Source of the DNA: an uncultured Pseudomonadota bacterium
GTDB taxonomy: Bacteria; Pseudomonadota; Gammaproteobacteria; Burkholderiales; Usitatibacteraceae
Assembly: GCA_937898635.1 (NCBI GenBank)
Contig: CALEJW010000144.1
Span: forward strand, 1-18,313
DNA: 18,313 nt
Direction of reading: 5' to 3'
Shown: piece by piece, positions 5,835 to 12,339 of the stretch
How positions within the stretch are numbered: position 1 is the first letter of the stretch
Layout: each line of letters begins with the position of its first letter
Notes under the pieces: model-generated
What the model saw: only the letters and a program-made list of their open reading frames with translations
Told to the model about the DNA's origin: nothing
The model's database searches: none
Position numbers and translations under genes: made by a program

Positions 5835-7979
5835 ATGAATCCCTTCTCGAACCTCATCCATCGCACGCCCTGGTGGGTGCTCATCCTCGGCGGCCTGGCC
5901 ACGATCGTGGCCCTGGCCGTCTTCGTGACCCCCTTCCACCTCATCGAGTACCGCAAGGTCGGCGCCACGCCCGAGGAGAGCCAGGCGATCAAGCGCGAGA
6001 TCGACAACACCTTCGCCGAAGGGGCCATGGACATCGCGAGGAGCACCATCCTCGCGATGCGCGGCGCCACCTCGGATCCCGCCCGCCGCGAGGAGCTGGA
6101 CCGTGCGCTGGAGGAGATCGACAGCGCGCGCTCGGAGCTTCGCGACGCCGGCCGCGAGGCCCGGCGGGCCAAGCGCGAGGCGATCGAGACCGCCCGCGAG
6201 GCCGCCCGCGAGGCCGCTTCCGCGATCGAGGAAGCCCGGCGCAGCGCCGAGGAGGCCCTGCGGGAGGCCGGGATCGAGGGCGACCGGATGAAGCGTTCCC
6301 TCGACCAGTCCCTCGAGGCCGCCAAGGCGGCCGAGGCGGAGGCGAAGGGCGCCCTCGAGCGCGAGGGCGGGGACAAGAAGCGCATCGTGATCGGCGGGAG
6401 CAAGGACCGGCCGCTCATCGACATCGAGACCTCGAAGGAGGAAACGGTCGTGCCGCCGGCCTCGGGCGTGATCACCTTCGGGCATCGCGGCAAGGGGCCG
6501 AGCGGGTCCATCACCTTCGACCTCGACGACACGCCGAAGCCCCCGAAGCCGCCGGCGCCGCCCTCCGTCGCGATGGCCGACCCGCCCGCGCCGCCGGCCG
6601 CGCCGCCGCTGCCGCCGGAGATGCGCGCCGAGATCCGCCGCAACGTGAGCGGGGACCTGAAGAAGATCGGCGTCGGCGCGGGCCTGGTGCTGCTCTTCAT
6701 CCCGCTCTTCGTCCTCACCATCGTCGCCAAGTTCTTCATCGACCGCTCGCGCGCCGCGCAGCGCGTGGCGGACCTCAAGCGCAAGGAGGCCGACTACCAC
6801 CGCATGAGCCAGCAGGTGACCGAGGCGAAGCTGCAGGCGCTGCAGGCGCAGGTCGAGCCGCACTTCCTCTACAACACGCTCGCCAACGTCCAGGCCCTCA
6901 CCGAGGTGGACCCGGCCCGCGCGAACACGATGGTGGGCCACCTCATCCAGTACCTGCGCAGCGCGCTGCCGAAGATGCGCGAGTCGATCTCCACCGTCGG
7001 GCAGGAGGTGGAGCTGGTGCGCGCGTACCTCAACATCCTGCAGATGCGCATGGGCAAGCGCCTCGCCTTCGACATCGCCGTGCCCGAGAGCCTCCTCGCC
7101 ACGGCGTTCCCGCCGCTCATGCTCCCCTCGCTCGTGGAGAACGCGATCAAGCACGGCCTCGAGCCGCAGCGCGACGGCGGGACGGTGCTCATCTCCGCGC
7201 AGGCCCAGGACGGGCGCCTGCGGATGGTGGTCTCCGACACCGGCCGCGGCTTCGGCGAATCGGTGGGCGCGGGCGTGGGCCTCGCCAACATCCGCGAGCG
7301 CCTCGCCGCGCTCTACGGCGACAAGGCGAGGCTCACCCTGGAGTCGAACTCGCCCTCGGGCGTCATCGCCACGATCGAGGTGCCGATCGACGGGCTGCGC
7401 GCCGGTTCGTCCGCCGTGCCGGGCGCCGCCGCCGCCGAGCCGCCCGCGGCGCCGAAGTCCACCGCCGGCAAGGTGCTCTCCGTGGTGGGCAGCGCCGAGC
7501 GCACCTGGCGCAAGACGCTCTCCTTCGCCTTCGTGGCGCTGGTCGTGCTGGCCGCGGTGGTCTCGGGGCTGGGCGCTTTCGGCGTGCTCACGGGCCTCGT
7601 GCCGGTGCAGGTGGGCTCGGAGACCCTCACGGGGCCGGGCGGGGCGCTCCTCGGCGCCGCGGGCATCGCCATCGGCTTCGCCGCCGTGGTGCTGGTGCTC
7701 GCCATCGTGGCCGCCCTCGTCTACGGGCTGGGCTGGCTCCTCGTCGGGCTCGCGATCTTCGTCCCGGTGGTGGTCCTCGTCGCCATCTCGCCGGCGCTGG
7801 CGCCCGTGGTGCTCGTGGCGCTCTTCATCTGGTGGCTGGTGCGGCGCAAGAAGGCGCCCGAGGCCGCGGCCCCGCCGAAGGCGGAGCCGGCGATGCCGCC
7901 GCCGCGGGTGGAGCCCGTGATGGGCCCGGAGCCGCCCCCGCCGCCGCCCGAGCCCGGGGAGCGAGCGCCGCCCGGTTAG
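5835..7979 (+). CDS. LytS-type histidine kinase with coiled-coil sensor and C-terminal membrane domain (pair 2)
   Basis: A 714-residue kinase, twice the length of its neighbour. Order of parts: membrane helix 13-33; a long Ala/Glu/Arg coiled coil (about 45-178) expected in the periplasm; a beta-rich stretch (180-230); a Pro-rich linker (233-262); membrane helix 280-301; a coiled coil; the LytS kinase core with phospho-acceptor His343 (VEPHFLYNTLANVQ), N-box SLVENAIKHG (Asn436), DTGRGFG and GAGVGLANIRERL; then, unusually, about four further membrane helices (about 562-590, 606-629, 631-651, 653-670) and a Pro/Glu-rich tail. Kinases of this class normally end after the ATPase domain. The catalytic core closely resembles the kinase at 3675, so the pair arose by duplication with acquisition or loss of the extra regions. 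Its TAG stop is nine bases before the regulator start. Signal unknown. Confidence 0.9.
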   Translation: MNPFSNLIHRTPWWVLILGGLATIVALAVFVTPFHLIEYRKVGATPEESQAIKREIDNTFAEGAMDIARSTILAMRGATSDPARREELDRALEEIDSARSELRDAGREARRAKREAIETAREAAREAASAIEEARRSAEEALREAGIEGDRMKRSLDQSLEAAKAAEAEAKGALEREGGDKKRIVIGGSKDRPLIDIETSKEETVVPPASGVITFGHRGKGPSGSITFDLDDTPKPPKPPAPPSVAMADPPAPPAAPPLPPEMRAEIRRNVSGDLKKIGVGAGLVLLFIPLFVLTIVAKFFIDRSRAAQRVADLKRKEADYHRMSQQVTEAKLQALQAQVEPHFLYNTLANVQALTEVDPARANTMVGHLIQYLRSALPKMRESISTVGQEVELVRAYLNILQMRMGKRLAFDIAVPESLLATAFPPLMLPSLVENAIKHGLEPQRDGGTVLISAQAQDGRLRMVVSDTGRGFGESVGAGVGLANIRERLAALYGDKARLTLESNSPSGVIATIEVPIDGLRAGSSAVPGAAAAEPPAAPKSTAGKVLSVVGSAERTWRKTLSFAFVALVVLAAVVSGLGAFGVLTGLVPVQVGSETLTGPGGALLGAAGIAIGFAAVVLVLAIVAALVYGLGWLLVGLAIFVPVVVLVAISPALAPVVLVALFIWWLVRRKKAPEAAAPPKAEPAMPPPRVEPVMGPEPPPPPPEPGERAPPG

Positions 7980-7991
7980 AATCGCGGCATG
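7977..7991 (+). promoter_or_regulatory. TAGAAT -10 element overlapping the kinase stop (leaderless-type)
   Basis: TAGAAT (7977-7982) shares its first three bases with the kinase stop codon and is six bases from the ATG at 7989, so transcription would start at or next to the start codon. There is no ribosome site. Five of six bases match the -10 consensus. Confidence 0.4.
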
Positions 7992-8744
7992 GCCAATCCC
8001 ACCGCGATCGTCGCCGAGGACGAACCGATCCTGCGCGCGCAGCTCGAGGCGAAGCTCGCGAAGCTCTGGCCGGAGCTCGAGATCATCGCCTCGGTGGAGG
8101 ACGGCGCCGCGGCGCTGGAGGCCCTCGAGGACCGCGCGCCCGACTTCATGTTCCTCGACATCCGCATGCCGGAGATGACCGGCGTGGAGGTGGCGCGGCA
8201 CGTGGGCAGCCGCGCGCACGTGGTGTTCGTGACCGCCTACGACGAGTACGCGATCCAGGCCTTCGAGGCGGGCGCGGTGGACTACCTCCTCAAGCCCTAC
8301 TCCGACGAGCGCCTCGCGGCCTGCGTCGCGCGCCTCAAGGGCAAGCTCGCGAGCCCGCCGCCCGACCTCCAGGCGGTCGTCTCGCAGCTCGCCGCGCAGC
8401 TTCGCGGGCCGGGCAAGGAGCGCCTGCAGTGGATCAAGGCGAGCTTCGGGCAGAACCTGCGCCTCATCCCCGTGGCCGAAGTGCTCTTCATCCAGTCCGA
8501 CGAGAAGTACACGCGCGTGGTGACGGCGGACGCCGAGGCCCTCATCAAGACGCCCATCCGCGAGCTCCTCGACGGCCTCGACCCCGAGGTCTTCTGGCAG
8601 ATCCACCGCTCGACCATCGTCAACGCGAACGCCATCGCCGGCGTCACCCGCGACTTCCGCGGCCAGGCCCACGTGAAGGTCAAGGGCCGCGACGAGACCC
8701 TCACCGTCTCGCGCATCTACTCCCACCTCTTCAAGCAGATGTAG
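7989..8744 (+). CDS. LytTR-family response regulator (pair 2)
   Basis: A 251-residue paralogue of the regulator at 4759. Receiver domain: acidic residues Glu10-Asp11, phospho-acceptor Asp57 in FMFLDIRMPE, Thr82, Lys102 (LLKPY). LytTR domain from about residue 145 (LQWIKASFGQ) with FIQSDEKYTRVVT and FWQIHRSTIVN. The start is fixed by the short distance to the kinase stop and by alignment with the first regulator. It should be phosphorylated by the kinase at 5835. The DNA-contacting LytTR regions of the two regulators are so similar that overlapping DNA targets, such as the shared direct-repeat operators, are expected. The gene is followed at once by a large inverted repeat that could act as its terminator. 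Confidence 0.92.
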   Translation: MANPTAIVAEDEPILRAQLEAKLAKLWPELEIIASVEDGAAALEALEDRAPDFMFLDIRMPEMTGVEVARHVGSRAHVVFVTAYDEYAIQAFEAGAVDYLLKPYSDERLAACVARLKGKLASPPPDLQAVVSQLAAQLRGPGKERLQWIKASFGQNLRLIPVAEVLFIQSDEKYTRVVTADAEALIKTPIRELLDGLDPEVFWQIHRSTIVNANAIAGVTRDFRGQAHVKVKGRDETLTVSRIYSHLFKQM

Positions 8745-8748
8745 AGAT

Positions 8749-8824
8749 TGGGGTCAGGTTCATTTTCCGATCTGTCCCCATTTCAAGCCAAATGGGGACA
8801 GATCGGAAAATGAACCTGACCCCA
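8749..8824. repeat. Perfect 35-bp inverted repeat (REP/RAYT-type palindrome)
   Basis: Arms 8749-8783 and 8790-8824 are exact reverse complements around a six-base loop (CAAGCC). The arms contain GGGGTCAGGTTCATTTTCC and GATCTGTCCCCATTT. This AT-richer text is unlike the surrounding GC-rich DNA. From memory, motifs of this kind (GGGGTCAG..CATTTTCC) accompany IS200-like REP-associated tyrosine transposases in proteobacteria. No transposase lies in the window, so this is a mobilised non-autonomous copy. It may also terminate transcription of the regulator gene. Confidence 0.8.
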
Positions 8825-8837
8825 TTTGGCTCGTTGC

Positions 8838-8853
8838 TACAATCGGGCCCATG
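8838..8853 (+). promoter_or_regulatory. -10 TACAAT ahead of gamma carbonic anhydrase gene
   Basis: TACAAT (8838-8843) lies seven bases before the ATG at 8851, predicting a leaderless or near-leaderless mRNA. A -35-like CTGACC (8816-8821), spaced 16 bp away, falls inside the right arm of the inverted repeat. Confidence 0.5.
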
Positions 8854-9372
8854 ATCTACGAACTCGACGACCGCAAGCCCGTCCTGGAAGGCGACAACTT
8901 CGTCGCCCCCAACGCCGCCGTGATCGGCTCGGTGGTGATGAAGAAGGGCGCGAGCGTCTGGTGGGGCGTCACCATCCGCGGCGACAACGACGGCGTCACC
9001 CTCGGCGAGAACGTGAACGTCCAGGACGGCTCCGTGATCCACACGGACCTCGGCATCCCCGTCGTCCTCGAGCGCAACGTGAGCATCGGCCACCTCGTGA
9101 TGCTGCACGGCTGCACCATCGGCGAGAACTCCCTGGTCGGCATCGGCGCGATCATCCTGAACCGCGCCGTCATCGGGAAGAATTGCCTCATCGCCGCGGG
9201 CGCCCTCGTCCCCGAGGGCAAGCACATCCCCGACGGCTCGCTCGTCATGGGCGTGCCCGGCAAGGTCGTGCGCCACCTGAGCGAGAAGGACATCGCCGAC
9301 AACACCTGGATCGCGGAGCACTACGTCGAGCGCTCCGCCGCCTACCGCAAGGGGTTGAAGCCTGCCGGCTAG
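8851..9372 (+). CDS. Gamma-class carbonic anhydrase family protein (YrdA/PaaY type)
   Basis: A 173-residue left-handed beta-helix protein of the gamma carbonic anhydrase-like family, which as a trimer binds a metal between subunits. Hexapeptide repeats run through most of the chain (for example APNAAVIGSVV, IGENSLVGIGA, IGKNCLIAAGA). The family's metal ligands are present: His64 (VIHTD), His81 and His86 (GHLVMLHGC), along with the Arg43/Asp45 pair in IRGDND and Gln58 (NVQDGS). It may hydrate CO2, but several members of this subgroup have low or unknown activity, so the substrate is uncertain. Length is normal for the family. The start is placed at the ATG seven bases after a TACAAT -10 element. 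The VanZ-like gene overlaps its 3' end. Confidence 0.92.
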   Translation: MIYELDDRKPVLEGDNFVAPNAAVIGSVVMKKGASVWWGVTIRGDNDGVTLGENVNVQDGSVIHTDLGIPVVLERNVSIGHLVMLHGCTIGENSLVGIGAIILNRAVIGKNCLIAAGALVPEGKHIPDGSLVMGVPGKVVRHLSEKDIADNTWIAEHYVERSAAYRKGLKPAG

Positions 9373-10408
9373 CGCCGCCCGCCATCGCGGGGCGCTCGCG
9401 GTCTGGGCGCTGCTCGTCGCCTACGCGAGCCTCTACCCGTTCGCGCCGCTGCGCCTGCCGGGCCCGGACGCGCTCGCGCTGTTCCTGCGCCCGCGCTACG
9501 TCATCGCCTTCGACGTGGCCCTCAACGCGCTCGCCTACTTCCCGCTGGGCGCGCTCGCCTGCCTCGTCCTCGACTCGGCGAACGCCCCCTGGGCCGCGCG
9601 GGCGAAGGCCGTGGCGTGGTGCGCGGGCTTCAGCCTCGCGATGGAGGCGATGCAGCTCTTCGTCGCCACGCGCGTGGCTTCGGTGCACGACCTCGCCGCC
9701 AACGCCACCGGCGCCTTCGCCGGCACGCTCCTCTTCGCGGGGCCCCTTCGCGAGCTCGTGACGCGCCCCCTGGGCGCGGCGCGCGAGCGCCTCGTCGCCG
9801 CGGGCGCCTGGGGCGACGCGGGGCTCGTGCTGGTGGGGCTGTGGCTCCTCGCGCAGCTCAACCCCGCGCTGCCCTTCTTCGAGGCGGGCAACATCGGCGG
9901 CACGGGCGAGCCGATCGCGGGCGAGTTCCTCGTCACCGCCGCCTCGGTCGCGCTCTCGGTGGCGGGCTTCGGGCTCTTCGTCTCGGTGGTGCTCAAGGGG
10001 CCCGGCGGGGCGCTGCGCTGGACGCTCCTGCTCCTCACCGTCGCCCTGTGGTGCAAGTTCGCGACCGCCTCGGTGATGCTCAAGCCGCACCTGTCCGCGG
10101 GCTGGGTGACGGAGGGCCGCGTCGCCGGCCTCGCCGCCGGGCTCCTCGCCTTCGTGCCGCTGCGCACCCTCGCCCGCGCCGCGCGCATCTACCTCGCGCT
10201 CGTCCTCACCCTCGCCGGGGCGCTCTTCGCCAAGATCTTCGGCGCCTACAGCGCGCTCGCCGAGCTCCTGCGCCTCTTCAGCTGGCCCCACGGCCAGCTC
10301 GCCAACTTCGCCACCCTCACGCGCTGGATCCACGAGGCCTGGCCCATGCTCTCGCTCGCCTGGCTCATCGCGCTCTTCGTCTGGCGCCGCGACGAGCCGA
10401 TACAATGA
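9362..10408 (+). CDS. VanZ-like membrane protein, probable CTG start
   Basis: An integral membrane protein with a VanZ-like N-terminal half (ALNALAYFPLGAL; AMEAMQLFVATRVASVHDLAANATG) and several further helices, ending at TGA 10406-10408. VanZ-family proteins are linked to envelope properties, but the biochemical role is unknown. The first ATG/GTG/TTG in frame is GTG 9515, which would cut off the first helix and the conserved ASLYPF segment. The frame stays open back to a TGA at 9356. CTG 9362 lies seven bases after AAGGGG (9349-9354) and gives MPASAARHRGALAVWALLVAYASLYPF, a convincing N-terminus, so I infer a rare CTG start and a 348-residue product overlapping the end of the carbonic anhydrase gene. 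If wrong, the gene is 9515-10408 (297 residues). The stop overlaps an in-frame ATG of the ferredoxin gene (ATGA). Confidence 0.75.
   Translation: MPASAARHRGALAVWALLVAYASLYPFAPLRLPGPDALALFLRPRYVIAFDVALNALAYFPLGALACLVLDSANAPWAARAKAVAWCAGFSLAMEAMQLFVATRVASVHDLAANATGAFAGTLLFAGPLRELVTRPLGAARERLVAAGAWGDAGLVLVGLWLLAQLNPALPFFEAGNIGGTGEPIAGEFLVTAASVALSVAGFGLFVSVVLKGPGGALRWTLLLLTVALWCKFATASVMLKPHLSAGWVTEGRVAGLAAGLLAFVPLRTLARAARIYLALVLTLAGALFAKIFGAYSALAELLRLFSWPHGQLANFATLTRWIHEAWPMLSLAWLIALFVWRRDEPIQ
10401..10406 (+). promoter_or_regulatory. -10 TACAAT ahead of the ferredoxin gene
   Basis: TACAAT in the context CCGATACAATGAGC at the end of the VanZ-like gene would start transcription about 20 bases ahead of the ATG at 10432, allowing the ferredoxin and downstream genes to be expressed separately. 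Confidence 0.4.
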
Positions 10409-10431
10409 GCGCCCCGCCGCCGAAAGCCCCC

Positions 10432-10740
10432 ATGAGCTTCTACCGCCACCACGTCTTCTTCTGCCAGAACCGCCGCGACGCGCCGGAGGCCTGCTGCGCC
10501 AACCACGACGCCGCGGGAATGCGCGACTACTGCAAGGGCCGGGTGAAGGCGATGGGCCTCGCGGGCCCGGGCAAGGTGCGCGTGAACCAGGCGGGGTGCC
10601 TGGACCGCTGCGAGGAGGGCCCGGTGGTCGTGGTGTACCCGGAGGGCACCTGGTACACCTACGTGGACAGGGCCGACATCGACGAGATCATCGAGGAGCA
10701 CCTCGTGAACGGCCGCGTGGTGGAGAGGCTTCGCATTTGA
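10432..10740 (+). CDS. Thioredoxin-like [2Fe-2S] ferredoxin
   Basis: A 102-residue ferredoxin of the thioredoxin-fold type (Aquifex Fd4 / Azotobacter FeSI / NuoE-like). Cysteines for the cluster are Cys11 (HHVFFCQN), Cys21 or Cys22 (EACCANH) and the Cys56-x3-Cys60 pair (AGCLDRCEEGP), matching the family pattern of two separated N-terminal positions and a closely spaced second pair. The C-terminal YPEGTWYTYVDRADIDEIIEEHL is typical of the family. It carries electrons in the cytoplasm; the partner is unknown. The start at 10432 is chosen because homologues begin MSxxxHHVFFC and a TACAAT -10 lies just upstream; an in-frame ATG at 10405, overlapping the previous stop, would add nine residues. Its stop overlaps the TTG start of the hydrolase gene. 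Confidence 0.9.
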   Translation: MSFYRHHVFFCQNRRDAPEACCANHDAAGMRDYCKGRVKAMGLAGPGKVRVNQAGCLDRCEEGPVVVVYPEGTWYTYVDRADIDEIIEEHLVNGRVVERLRI

Positions 10741-11408
10741 GCGGGGCCGCCACGCACCGCGCCACCATCCAGGGCGCGGCCGGGGCGATCGAGATCGCCT
10801 ACGCGCTTCCCGCGCACCCGGTGGCGGTGGCGGTCGTGGCGCACCCGCACCCGCTCTTCGGCGGCGCGATGGAGAACAAGGTCGTCACCACCGTGGCCCG
10901 CGCCTTCGCCGAGGCGGGCGCCGCGACCTTCCGCTTCAACTTCCGCGGCGTGGGCGCGAGCGAGGGCGCGCACGACGAGGGCCGCGGCGAGACCGACGAC
11001 TTCCTCGAGGTGGCCGCCCACGCGGCCCGCGCCGTGGGGGAACTCCCCCTGTGGATGGCGGGCTTTTCCTTCGGCGGCGGCGTGGCGCTGCGGGCGAGCA
11101 CGCGCGCGGCCTTCGAGCGCCTCGTGCTCGTGGCGCCCGCCCTGCGCCGCATCACCGGCCACGGCCTCGGGGAGGCGCCGGACCCGGACGATCCCGCCCT
11201 CGGCGAGCCGGGCCGGCATTCGGCGGCGAACACCGTCATCGTCCACGGCGACCGCGACGAGACCGTCCTCCTCGCCGATTCCCTCGCCTGGGGCGCCGTG
11301 CGCGACGTGCCCGTGCTGGTGGTGCCCGGCGCGGACCACTTCTTCCACAGGAAGCTCCACGTGATCCGCGACACCGTGGGCCGCCTCGCGCGTCCCGCGC
11401 GGGGCTAG
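10737..11408 (+). CDS. Alpha/beta hydrolase (COG2945-like)
   Basis: A 223-residue cytoplasmic alpha/beta-fold hydrolase. The oxyanion-side motif VAHPHPLFGGAMENK (34-48) is characteristic of the COG2945 group. The nucleophile is Ser111 in GFSFGG; likely acid Asp172 or Asp174 (HGDRDETV); catalytic His201 (GADHFFH). Substrate is unknown, probably an ester. The start is TTG 10737, which overlaps the ferredoxin stop (TTGA) and has a good ribosome site, GGAGAGG (10722-10728), eight bases upstream; longer in-frame extensions would run through the ferredoxin gene and are not homologous. Length is normal for the group. Translational coupling with the ferredoxin is likely. Confidence 0.88.
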   Translation: MSGAATHRATIQGAAGAIEIAYALPAHPVAVAVVAHPHPLFGGAMENKVVTTVARAFAEAGAATFRFNFRGVGASEGAHDEGRGETDDFLEVAAHAARAVGELPLWMAGFSFGGGVALRASTRAAFERLVLVAPALRRITGHGLGEAPDPDDPALGEPGRHSAANTVIVHGDRDETVLLADSLAWGAVRDVPVLVVPGADHFFHRKLHVIRDTVGRLARPARG

Positions 11409-11415
11409 GCGCGCC

Positions 11416-12339
11416 GTGGCCGAAGGCGTCCTTTCCGCGAAGGGGCTGCGCAAGCGCTACGACGGGCGCGAGGTGGTCGCGGGCCTCGACCTCGAGCTCT
11501 CCCGCGGCGAGTGCTTCGGGCTCCTCGGGCCCAACGGCGCGGGCAAGACCACGGCGCTGCGGATGCTCCTGGGGCTCACGGCGCCGGACGCGGGCGAGAT
11601 CACGCTGCTGGGCCACCCGGTGCCGAAGGCCGCGCGCGAGGGGCGCATCCGCGTGGGCGTGGTGCCGCAGGTGGACAACCTCGACCCGGACTTCACGGTG
11701 CGCGAGAACCTGCTGGTCTACGGGAGCTACTTCGGGCTCTCCCGCGCGCAGGTCTCGCGCCGACTGCCGCATCTCCTCGAGTTCGCCTCGCTGGAAGCGC
11801 GCGCCGACAGCCGCATCCAGGCGCTCTCCGGCGGGATGAAGCGCCGCCTCGTCCTCGCCCGGGCGCTGGTGAACGACCCGGAGCTCATCTTCCTGGACGA
11901 GCCGACCACCGGCCTCGACCCCCAGGCGCGCCACCTCCTGTGGGAGAAGCTGCGGATGCTGCTTCGCGAGGGCAAGACCATCCTCCTCACCACGCACTTC
12001 ATGGACGAGGCCGAGCGCCTCTGCGACCGGCTCGCGATCATCGACCGCGGCCGCATGCTCGCCCAGGGCGCGCCCCGCGACCTCATCGCCGAGCACATCG
12101 AGCCGGAGGTCGTGGAGGTCTACGGCGAGGGCGTGGAGGGCTGGTATGCCGCGAACGCGAAGGCGCTCTCGGCGCGCGCGGAGCTGCACGGCGAGACCGC
12201 GTTCTGCTACCTGCGCGAGGCCGCGCCCGTGGTGGCGGCGCTGAAGGCGGTCCCGGGGCTGCGCTTCCTGCACCGGAGAGCGAACCTCGAGGACCTCTTC
12301 CTCAAGCTCACCGGCCGGGAGATGCGCGATGACGCGTAG
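11416..12339 (+). CDS. ABC-2 transporter ATP-binding protein (NodI/CcmA-like)
   Basis: A 307-residue ATPase with all catalytic motifs: Walker A GPNGAGKTT (38-46), Q-loop Gln85, signature LSGGMKRR (from residue 137), Walker B LIFLDEP (157-163), D-loop and switch His194. It has the NodI/DrrA-like C-terminal extension (about 220-307, ending in NLEDLFLKLTG). It powers the permease encoded next, with which it overlaps by 11 bases. NodI/NodJ-like pairs are common in betaproteobacteria that do not nodulate; there the exported substrate is not known and may be a lipid-linked or polysaccharide envelope component. The GTG start lies seven bases after the hydrolase stop; no strong ribosome site is visible. 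Confidence 0.93.
   Translation: MAEGVLSAKGLRKRYDGREVVAGLDLELSRGECFGLLGPNGAGKTTALRMLLGLTAPDAGEITLLGHPVPKAAREGRIRVGVVPQVDNLDPDFTVRENLLVYGSYFGLSRAQVSRRLPHLLEFASLEARADSRIQALSGGMKRRLVLARALVNDPELIFLDEPTTGLDPQARHLLWEKLRMLLREGKTILLTTHFMDEAERLCDRLAIIDRGRMLAQGAPRDLIAEHIEPEVVEVYGEGVEGWYAANAKALSARAELHGETAFCYLREAAPVVAALKAVPGLRFLHRRANLEDLFLKLTGREMRDDA

Noticed and set aside
5751..8726. A 991-codon open frame on the minus strand over the second kinase and regulator
   Set aside because: Its translation is low-complexity and rich in His, Arg, Gly and Asp, as expected for the antisense frame of GC-rich genes. The plus-strand frame has clear kinase and receiver motifs.
8749..8824. CRISPR repeat or attachment site
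   Set aside because: Only one palindromic unit, with no spacers and no integrase or duplicated tRNA end nearby.
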